Assembly (NCBI GenBank): GCA_018715425.1 | Contig: DVLR01000340.1 | Coordinates: 1 to 6,309, forward strand | Source of the DNA: Candidatus Merdenecus merdavium | GTDB lineage: Bacteria; Bacillota; Clostridia; Lachnospirales; Lachnospiraceae | DNA: 6,309 nt | Direction of reading: 5' to 3' | Shown: one piece after another, positions 1 to 5,085 of the stretch | How the letters are laid out: every line of letters begins with the position of its first letter | Numbering within the stretch: position 1 is the first letter of the stretch | The notes under the pieces: model-generated | Seen by the model: only the letters and a program-made list of their open reading frames with translations | Database searches by the model: none | Told to the model about the DNA's origin: nothing | Translations under genes and position numbers: made by a program

Positions 1-203
1 GAGTGGTCCCAATCTATAAAGGTTAAATCAAAAAATAGATAGGGAGAAGCCTTCAAGTTTGCCGTTACTTTATCAATACCACCCATGATAAACATCCCAT
101 TTATGATATCCATTACACCTGTTCCTATTACCAATGGTGCTATAGGGATATCAGGTTCCTTTGCTTTTACCGCTACAGCAACTGCATAATGTCCAAAATA
201 CAT
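1..203 (-). CDS. N-terminal part of a small membrane-type protein, 3' end off the window
   Basis: Only the first 67 codons are visible; the reading frame is still open at base 1, so the gene continues to the left. The start ATG (203-201) has an AAGGAG ribosome binding site at 217-212 with 8-nt spacing, which is strong support for it. The peptide begins MYFGHYAVAVAVKAKEPDIP, continues through a hydrophobic stretch (IAPLVIGTGVMDIINGMFIMGG) and ends ...YFDLTF-like FFDLTFIDWDHS at the edge. From memory, a GHY-x-V-A-x-A-x-K start, a hydrophobic helix and a later D/H-S motif occur in a family of small integral membrane proteins of unknown function, sometimes labelled membrane-bound metal-dependent hydrolases. 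That label is uncertain here. The gene lies on the same strand as the demethylase upstream, 256 bp away, so it could be a distal member of that transcript, but no coupling is visible. Confidence 0.75.
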   Translation of the reverse strand, partial: MYFGHYAVAVAVKAKEPDIPIAPLVIGTGVMDIINGMFIMGGIDKVTANLKASPYLFFDLTFIDWDH

Positions 204-459
204 ATTTTCAACTCCTTTTTCATATGATGAAATCCTCAATGTTCCATGAAACCTCGTTCATACAGGCACGAGAGATTTGCTCTGTACATATCATACACCT
301 TAGCATTACTCGTCTCAATGGATAAAACTCATCATTTGTCCAGTAAATAAAGATTGAAAACAAAAGAGACATCAATGGTTTATCCTTGACACCTCTTTAT
401 GTTTCTTTTATTCTTGATACAATATGCTATCAATTACTTCTTTTCCTTCTTTGACATAC
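204..459. other. Intergenic gap between demethylase and membrane-protein gene
   Basis: This 256-bp gap has no convincing terminator. On the minus strand it holds a weak AT-only hairpin (TTGATA/TATCAA arms at 414-419 and 428-433, no U-tract) just past the demethylase stop. It also holds an open frame of 50 codons (372-220, start MSLLFSIFIYWTNDEFYPLR) whose stop codon overlaps the region just before the AAGGAG site of the downstream gene. AAGGA lies 10 nt before that ATG, so translation is possible, but nothing in the peptide is recognisable and the frame may be chance. A 7-bp inverted repeat (GGATAAA 320-326, TTTATCC 379-385) is also present, with no assigned role. Confidence 0.4.
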
Positions 460-2109
460 TTAAAATTCATTTATTTTTTTACCCTCAAAGGACATTGTGC
501 CAAAACTTGTTTTAAATACACCAGAGATAGAATCTCCATTTACTTCCCCTTTTACAGTTATTTTGACTCTTCCTATACCTAATTTTACCTTCATTGTATG
601 GGTGAATATATTACCAACTATAATTCCATCAACAACTTCAACTGTAGAACCTAATGTAGTCGCTGTTCCTGTAACGACACCATCTTTTGTTGTATAATGA
701 AAAGAGCCTTCCATATCGCCTGTTGGAGACTTAACCACAATATTGTAAATTCCATCTAGTGTTTCATCTGAAATTTTATCAAAGCTAGGACGTGGGATTT
801 TTTCTACATCAAAGGTTTCATTACGATATTCCTCCTGATAATAAGGGAATGGTGCCACTCTTGCACGTATCTCCATCTGTGGACTACCATTGGTTCCCCA
901 AAGGACCTTTAATTCTTTCCCTTCAACAGCATGTTCTCTACGAATAAAGGCTAGAGAAATCATACGTCTGTGGTAGAAATCTTGTGTCCTTCCAGCTGTA
1001 ATTCCCACCATATTTCCATCAAGTAGAACCTTACTAGCTCTGAAGCTAGGTTGGTCATCATCATCCCCAATACGACTAATATTATCTATTGGTTCAACAT
1101 CAGTGCCTCTAAATTGAGAAGCAAATACTTGCCCTACATCCTCTGCATTCCACTCTAAAGTCACACATGTTCTTGGAGGATTTTTCCCAATCTCTTCAAG
1201 TGCTTCCCTACCAATAAAGTCATTGTCATACTTAATTAAGTAATCCCACTTAATGTCATATGGAGTAATAAAAAAGTTTTCTACATCATCGTTAGCACTT
1301 CCAAAAAAACTATAATGGTCTAAAATCCAAGATCCTTTGGAATATTCTTCAATATATTCCTTAAGATCATCTCCACTTGTGAACCATGGATACCAAAAGT
1401 GGATAAATTGATTTGGATATCCACCTTGGGTATGATTTTTACAATACTGGCGATTTCCTAATCGTTTCAACCCAAATTCTTTCCCAGCATCAACTACAGC
1501 ATCATATACAAGGTCTGCATGATGAATGTTCCCATGAATTTCGTAGGCAAGGGCACCTGACATCCCCAATCTTATCACGGTTACATCTGTCCCCATAATT
1601 TTTACATTCTTTCGACCTGCAAATTTCATGTCATGCAGATCTGTCTGGGAGGCTTTTTCAAGAATCTCCAAGGATTTAGGTCCATCAATCTGGAAAAAAT
1701 ATTCATCTTTAACCCAGGCACCTTCAACATTCATCCCTAGAGTATCCACATAAAAAGCAAGCACTGGCGCTAACCAGTAAGTACGGAAAGACTCTTCTCC
1801 AGTCCGTATCAGCAGTCCATCAGCTAGAAGCTGCCCTTTTTCATTACACATCAATACATGTCTGGACCCACGGATTTTAAGTGTTGAGAAATCTCGATTC
1901 ACACACACATAGTTAAGTAATTTTATTGCATCTGGACCAGAAATGTCATAAACAGGTGATAGATTTAGGAAGGTTCCTATCCAGGCAGTCTCCCTACATG
2001 CTAGAAGTTCCTCTCTGGGTTCCGTTACAACAGATGGAAAATATCCAAATGGTCCTAAGTTTTCAATTATTTTAACTCCTCGATTGATTGCACTTTCTAA
2101 TGTAAACAT
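460..2109 (-). CDS. LigM/GcvT-type tetrahydrofolate-dependent O-demethylase (aminomethyltransferase family) with C-terminal beta domain
   Basis: This 549-residue cytoplasmic protein belongs to the glycine-cleavage T-protein fold family. Members move a methyl or aminomethyl group to tetrahydrofolate. It aligns best, from recalled sequence, with aryl O-demethylase LigM: AGKEFGLKRLGNRQY (208-222), DFIGREALEEI (297-307), VTLEWNAEDV (316-325) and RARVAPFPYY (415-424) all have close LigM counterparts. E190 (in ALAYEIHG) matches the folate-binding glutamate E215 of LigM, and Y222 matches its catalytic Y247. The carboxylate-binding R122 of LigM falls on L113, so the substrate may differ from vanillate. 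The T-protein core and C-terminal barrel end near residue 440. Residues about 448-549 form an extra glycine-rich, beta-strand-like domain. The start has AAAGGGG at 2124-2118 with 8-nt spacing. The gene is divergent from a LysR regulator, which probably controls it. Family is secure; substrate is unknown. Confidence 0.9.
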   Translation of the reverse strand: MFTLESAINRGVKIIENLGPFGYFPSVVTEPREELLACRETAWIGTFLNLSPVYDISGPDAIKLLNYVCVNRDFSTLKIRGSRHVLMCNEKGQLLADGLLIRTGEESFRTYWLAPVLAFYVDTLGMNVEGAWVKDEYFFQIDGPKSLEILEKASQTDLHDMKFAGRKNVKIMGTDVTVIRLGMSGALAYEIHGNIHHADLVYDAVVDAGKEFGLKRLGNRQYCKNHTQGGYPNQFIHFWYPWFTSGDDLKEYIEEYSKGSWILDHYSFFGSANDDVENFFITPYDIKWDYLIKYDNDFIGREALEEIGKNPPRTCVTLEWNAEDVGQVFASQFRGTDVEPIDNISRIGDDDDQPSFRASKVLLDGNMVGITAGRTQDFYHRRMISLAFIRREHAVEGKELKVLWGTNGSPQMEIRARVAPFPYYQEEYRNETFDVEKIPRPSFDKISDETLDGIYNIVVKSPTGDMEGSFHYTTKDGVVTGTATTLGSTVEVVDGIIVGNIFTHTMKVKLGIGRVKITVKGEVNGDSISGVFKTSFGTMSFEGKKINEF

Positions 2110-2279
2110 ATGCCTTACCCCTTTCTTAATCCAAATTTGTATTATATCTTAATAGTATCAGGATAACGTCTACATGTGAAATACTATCTTTATCGTTATT
2201 TATGTTGGAAATACATAAATGGTCTTGTCAATTTTTATATAAATGATACAATATAGATAAAAAATAGGGTGGTGAATGT
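2110..2279. promoter_or_regulatory. Divergent control region between demethylase and lysR
   Basis: For the minus-strand demethylase, a perfect TATAAT -10 lies at 2146-2141 but no good -35 is found at the usual spacing. This fits a promoter that needs an activator. For lysR, TTGTCA (2225-2230) and TACAAT (2247-2252) are 16 bp apart, a good sigma-A-type promoter, followed by AGGGTGGTGA (2266-2275) as the ribosome binding site for ATG 2280. The perfect inverted repeat at 2198-2220 sits immediately upstream of the lysR -35 and about 75 bp upstream of the inferred demethylase start. Promoter calls are by eye. Confidence 0.6.
2198..2220. promoter_or_regulatory. Probable LysR-type operator (8-7-8 inverted repeat)
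   Basis: The sequence ATTTATGT-TGGAAAT-ACATAAAT is a perfect 8-bp inverted repeat with a 7-bp spacer and contains the T-N11-A pattern typical of LysR-family recognition sites. Its centre (2209) is about 75 bp upstream of the inferred demethylase start, where LysR proteins usually anchor. It also lies 5 bp before the lysR -35, which would allow autorepression. A partial copy, GAAATAC at 2178-2184, lies exactly 30 bp from GAAATAC at 2208-2214, about three helical turns, and could be the weaker activation site. Confidence 0.6.
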
Positions 2280-3191
2280 ATGATTCATTTTAATTATATA
2301 AAAGAATATGTCATGGTAGCAGAAACACTTAACTTTTCAAGGGCAGCAGATGCTTTATTTATTACACAACCAGCACTTAGTAGGCATATTGCTAAAATCG
2401 AAGAGAAAATGGGAGCAAAGTTGTTTGACCGCGATACCCGAAACATGGAACTTACAGAAGCTGGGCTCATTGTATATGATAAGTTTGTTGAAATCCTCAA
2501 TGCTTATGAGTGTGCAAAAGACCAGATTGCTATCCTATCTTCAGGTAATCATGGTATCATTAAAATCCACAGCCCCTACTACTGGACTGCTGATTATACA
2601 GAACCTATTCTTCTTCAATTTTCCGCGATGTATCCAAACTATACTACGCAAATCATTTCCTGCCAACCACTAACTGGAATGGAACAGATGCTTAATAAGG
2701 AGAGTGATTTATGTTTATCTATGGACGTGAATGTGGAACCTGATATTAATATTGAATGTTTTCCATTTACATACGAGAAGCTTAGTGTAATCATGAGGGC
2801 TGATCATTCTTTATCTCAAAAAAACTACATGAAACTTGAAGAATTAAAGGATCATACGCTAATCCTTCTTGATGGCAAGAGTGGCTATGGAAAATATAAC
2901 GACCTAATCCTAAACCTTCTAGAGAGGCGAAAGATATATCCACAGAAAATTGTATATACACAGCAAATTGATACCGTAGGATTGGATGTTAAGAAAACGA
3001 ATGGCATCTGTATTATGCCCTATGGTGTGCGACATATGTCAAGAGATTATATAAGAACAATACCACTTGAGGATCATGATTGTGCTTTGCCCATGTGCTT
3101 TTATTATCGGATGGATAATAACAACTCTGCAATTCCTGTATTTCTTCAAGTAGTAAGTAAGGTCTTTCAAAAAGATAAAGATGGAGCATAA
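2280..3191 (+). CDS. LysR-family transcriptional regulator
   Basis: This 303-residue protein is a full-length LysR-type regulator, a DNA-binding cytoplasmic protein that usually works as a tetramer and responds to a small-molecule inducer. The N-terminal winged helix-turn-helix (residues about 3-62) shows the family signature: AETLNFSRAADALFITQPALSRHIAKIE (14-41, split here for reference), then GAKLFDRDTRNMELTEAG. The rest, about residues 90-298, is the periplasmic-binding-protein-like effector domain; the segment starting IIKIHSPYYW opens it. The start ATG 2280 follows AGGGTGGTGA with about 4-nt spacing to the end of the motif. Divergent placement against the demethylase, with a LysR-like operator between them, suggests it controls that gene, perhaps sensing its methoxylated or methylated substrate. 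No clear terminator follows; the mobile-element scar begins within about 30 bp of the stop. Confidence 0.94.
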   Translation: MIHFNYIKEYVMVAETLNFSRAADALFITQPALSRHIAKIEEKMGAKLFDRDTRNMELTEAGLIVYDKFVEILNAYECAKDQIAILSSGNHGIIKIHSPYYWTADYTEPILLQFSAMYPNYTTQIISCQPLTGMEQMLNKESDLCLSMDVNVEPDINIECFPFTYEKLSVIMRADHSLSQKNYMKLEELKDHTLILLDGKSGYGKYNDLILNLLERRKIYPQKIVYTQQIDTVGLDVKKTNGICIMPYGVRHMSRDYIRTIPLEDHDCALPMCFYYRMDNNNSAIPVFLQVVSKVFQKDKDGA

Positions 3192-3195
3192 CCAC

Positions 3196-3399
3196 CCGTT
3201 GCAAAAGATCCATGAAGCCTTGGTCACTTACGGCATATCATGAGGATTTTCTTAATAAGCATTTTTCTTGATTTACTAGACAAATCTTCACCATCTAAAA
3301 AATGACTTATTCTGGCTTCCCTTGTAGTATGAGCGTAGATGTGCATTATGGTACTGACATCAGCATGTCCGTAAAGTTCCTGTGCATCTTTTGCAACGG
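3196..3399. repeat. Perfect 14-bp inverted repeat spanning the recombinase remnant
   Basis: CCGTTGCAAAAGAT at 3196-3209 is the exact reverse complement of ATCTTTTGCAACGG at 3386-3399. The right arm lies inside the recombinase remnant and encodes its Val-Ala-Lys-Asp; the left arm lies just beyond the remnant's stop codon. Arms this long are unlikely by chance over about 200 bp. They may come from a second inverted recombinase fragment or from a recombination site; neither is proven. Confidence 0.7.
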
Positions 3400-3421
3400 C
3401 TCCATTTGGGAGCAGATTACT
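3224..3421 (-). pseudogene. C-terminal remnant of a tyrosine recombinase/integrase
   Basis: On the minus strand, 65 codons ending at TGA 3226-3224 read as the end of a phage-integrase-family site-specific recombinase. The fragment starts SNLLPNGAVAKDAQELYGHA, continues DVSTIMHIYAHTTREARI, and ends with a basic tail. The ELYGHAD and IYAH motifs are the conserved C-terminal boxes, with the tyrosine of IYAH as the DNA-cleaving nucleophile. The core-binding domain and both catalytic arginines, which lie upstream in intact enzymes, are missing, so it cannot be active. Homology stops within about 6 bp of the end of the neighbouring methyltransferase gene, and an in-frame stop lies just upstream, so it was cut off by a rearrangement. 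It resembles integrases of conjugative or mobilisable elements of clostridia, but the exact element cannot be named from 65 residues. Confidence 0.85.
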
Positions 3422-3426
3422 TTCCT

Positions 3427-4215
3427 TTAGCCCCCATTATTCTTCTTTTCCCCAATTATCATTACCCAACGCTGATTAAAATAGATTTCTCCATCTTTTT
3501 GGTACGGATTAAATCCTGTCAAATCGTTGCCCCTTATCTCCTTTGCAAAGCATTTTGATATATCTGCGGAGATTTTTGCAGGCGTATTTGTAAGCGCCAT
3601 CCAAGCAGACAAGGAAACGGGTATTTCCGTAACATCCACTTCTGTGACTGTCAAATGCTCCTCTCGAAACATTGCTGTAAATTCTTCCTTGCTCAAATTA
3701 CGAATATGAGAGGGATCACGCAGAACTTCTATTTCATCTTCCGTATTACGCAATTCTTCTTTGGCTGCTTCCATATCAATTATGACTAACTTCCCACCTG
3801 CTTTCAAAACCCTTGCCATTTCTGAAAAACATCGTTTCGGATGGGGAAAGTGATGAAAAGCCAGACGGGAGATGACAAGATCAAAGCTGTTATCCAAAAA
3901 CGGTAGTTTCTCTGCGTCGCCTTGCACAAAGTTGATATTTCTAAGTCCTTGTTTCTCTGCTTTATCTTTTCCAACCTCAAGCATAGCAGGAGTCATATCA
4001 AGACAAATGACACTTTGAACAAATGGAGCAAGAGATCGACCGCAGATACAAGTTCCTGCCGCCACCTCTAAAACGGTATCTGACCCTTTAGGATTGACAG
4101 ACGAAACCATATGTTTCAAGTATTCTTGCTTTGTAAAGCACATTGATTTTGTTTCAAAAGTCTTTGCCTGCTCGGTAAAGGATTTTTGTATTGTTTCTGC
4201 ATTTGATGAAATCAT
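3427..4215 (-). CDS. Class I SAM-dependent methyltransferase (UbiE/Methyltransf_11 type)
   Basis: This 262-residue cytoplasmic enzyme should move a methyl group from S-adenosylmethionine to an unknown acceptor. The Rossmann-fold motifs are clear: motif I VLEVAAGTCICGRSLA (48-63), the acidic ribose-binding CLDMTPAML (71-79), GDAEKLPF (99-106), and FDLVISRLAFHHFP (111-124), followed by ARVLKAGGKLVIID (134-147). The second glycine of the usual GxGxG motif I is replaced (AAGTCICG), which is tolerated in the family. The start ATG overlaps the stop of the alkyltransferase gene by four bases (ATGA, 4215-4212), with AAGGA at 4228-4224 and 8-nt spacing, so the two are translationally coupled. The last codons end two to six bases from a recombinase remnant, so the 3' end is next to a rearrangement point, although the protein itself looks complete. 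The acceptor cannot be read from sequence; small-molecule or quinone-like substrates are typical. Confidence 0.9.
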   Translation of the reverse strand: MISSNAETIQKSFTEQAKTFETKSMCFTKQEYLKHMVSSVNPKGSDTVLEVAAGTCICGRSLAPFVQSVICLDMTPAMLEVGKDKAEKQGLRNINFVQGDAEKLPFLDNSFDLVISRLAFHHFPHPKRCFSEMARVLKAGGKLVIIDMEAAKEELRNTEDEIEVLRDPSHIRNLSKEEFTAMFREEHLTVTEVDVTEIPVSLSAWMALTNTPAKISADISKCFAKEIRGNDLTGFNPYQKDGEIYFNQRWVMIIGEKKNNGG

Positions 4216-4745
4216 AAGGCTGTTCCTTTCTTCGGTACAAAAAATGAGGACATATCCACCTTTTCCAATGTGAGCAGCTGCACCTTTTTCTCAATGCCAC
4301 CTGCATATCCCGTTAAACTGCCACTTGTACCGACCACACGATGACAGGGAATAATCAAAGAGATAGAATTATGACCCACCGCACCGCCAACACCCTGCGC
4401 AGACATTTTAGAAAGCTTTTTTTGCTTTGCAATTTTATCTGCAATTTCACCGTAGGTCATTGTTTTTCCAAAGGGAATTGTCAGCATAATTTCCCATACC
4501 GCTTTACGGAATGGGGTGGTTTTCATACATAACGGTGGCGTGAAATCGGGTGCTTTACCACTAAAATAAATGTCCAACCATCGAGCAGTCTGTTCAAATA
4601 TGGGCAAACTTTTTTCCTCATATTTTTCTTCGAGGGTATCTCCAAAATATTTCTGTCCGTCAAACCAAAGACCTGTAAGTTCTGTTCCGTTACTAGATAG
4701 TGTGATACCACCTAAAGGTGAGTTATAATGATATATATAAATCAT
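4212..4745 (-). CDS. ogt: Methylated-DNA--protein-cysteine S-methyltransferase (O6-alkylguanine-DNA alkyltransferase)
   Basis: This 177-residue suicide repair protein removes methyl or larger alkyl groups from O6 of guanine in DNA by transfer to its own cysteine. The active-site motif IIPCHRVVG (131-139) has the acceptor C134, and it is followed by the substrate-loop segment SLTGYAGGIEKK (143-154). The DNA-binding helix-turn-helix part runs from TTPFRKAVWEIM (76-87) through YGEIADKIA to VGGAVGHNSISL. The residue where human MGMT has its arginine finger is not an arginine in the GHNS segment; this is from recalled alignment and is probably a normal variant. The N-terminal half is the usual small alpha/beta domain. 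Length matches Ogt/AdaB-type single-domain proteins. The start has ACCTCC complement (GGAGGT, 4759-4754) with 8-nt spacing. It heads a coupled pair with the methyltransferase and may follow a small basic ORF. Confidence 0.95.
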   Translation of the reverse strand: MIYIYHYNSPLGGITLSSNGTELTGLWFDGQKYFGDTLEEKYEEKSLPIFEQTARWLDIYFSGKAPDFTPPLCMKTTPFRKAVWEIMLTIPFGKTMTYGEIADKIAKQKKLSKMSAQGVGGAVGHNSISLIIPCHRVVGTSGSLTGYAGGIEKKVQLLTLEKVDMSSFFVPKKGTAL

Positions 4746-4917
4746 AAGTTGATACCTCCAAACATTTATTAGTGTCCGCAGACGCTTCTGCTCTTTCAGT
4801 CATTGTATAGGTGCGTACAGGCGTTACAACTGTGAGTTTATCTTGTTTTGGATTGCTTGCAAGTTTTCTTTTTCCTTCACTTTTCTTGTTCTCCTTTTTT
4901 GGGGCGTAATCTTTCAT
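4723..4917 (-). CDS. Small basic protein of unknown function, overlapping ogt
   Basis: This 64-codon frame begins MKDYAPKKENKKSEGKRKLA, a lysine-rich and probably disordered segment, followed by a more ordinary stretch, PVRTYTMTERAEASADTNKC, and LEVSTYDLYISL. I do not recognise it. Codon choice looks like real coding sequence and the composition is protein-like. It has no Shine-Dalgarno site before ATG 4917, however, and no better start is visible before the in-frame stop upstream. Its last 23 bases overlap the ogt start and its codons for LEV-S-T contain the ogt ribosome binding site, so it may be a translationally coupled leader gene. It may also be the remains of a longer mobile-element protein cut short where ogt begins. 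A 10-bp inverted repeat ends 15 bp upstream of its ATG. Confidence 0.4.
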   Translation of the reverse strand: MKDYAPKKENKKSEGKRKLASNPKQDKLTVVTPVRTYTMTERAEASADTNKCLEVSTYDLYISL

Positions 4918-5085
4918 TTTAAATATTCGGTTGTATTTTCACCATATTGAAAATACACCTTTATTCCACCTGCTACCTTGACTTAGAAATAACTTTACAA
5001 TATAATATTATCATAATTTAAGGCGATATAATATGAAAATATCTTCTAATACTATCATAATATATTCAAACAAGGATCCATCAAA
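4918..5085. promoter_or_regulatory. Divergent control region between the ogt operon and araC
   Basis: The araC promoter is near consensus: TTGACT (4978-4983), 17 bp, TATAAT (5001-5006), giving a start near 5013 and a leader of about 73 nt, with AAGGA (5072-5076) 9 nt before ATG 5086. For the minus-strand genes a weaker candidate is TTTTCA (5039-5034), 18 bp, TATGAT (5015-5010), which would overlap the araC start site. The 9-bp direct repeat TATCATAAT occurs at 5009-5017 and 5053-5061. The strong araC promoter is the firm call; the rest is tentative. Confidence 0.6.
4932..4957. promoter_or_regulatory. Perfect 10-bp inverted repeat, candidate operator or leader hairpin
   Basis: TGTATTTTCA-CCATAT-TGAAAATACA is a perfect 10-6-10 inverted repeat. 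As DNA it is centred about 68 bp upstream of the inferred araC start, a usual position for a regulator site. As RNA in the minus-strand leader it would fold into a 10-bp stem with a 6-nt loop ending 15 nt before the small ORF. It has low GC content and no U-tract, so it is not a standard terminator. Confidence 0.55.

Noticed and set aside
386..423. TTGACA (386-391) and TACAAT (418-423) on the plus strand
   Set aside because: The 26-bp spacing is too long for a promoter, and no plus-strand gene follows.
414..433. Hairpin after the demethylase stop as a terminator
   Set aside because: The 6-bp stem is nearly all AT with no U-tract, so it is too weak to call.
497..697. 66-codon plus-strand frame antisense to the demethylase C-terminal domain
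   Set aside because: It has no ribosome binding site and is antisense to a clear coding region; it looks like a shadow frame.
1413..1598. 61-codon plus-strand frame inside the demethylase gene
   Set aside because: It is a shadow frame with no homology or start signals.
2294..2673. Frames of 68 and 107 codons overlapping lysR
   Set aside because: Both overlap the conserved helix-turn-helix coding region of lysR in other frames; the peptides are not protein-like.
3013..3227. Minus-strand frames of 66 and 62 codons over the lysR 3' end
   Set aside because: They are antisense to lysR and show no resemblance to the recombinase; the true recombinase frame starts only at 3421 and ends at 3224.
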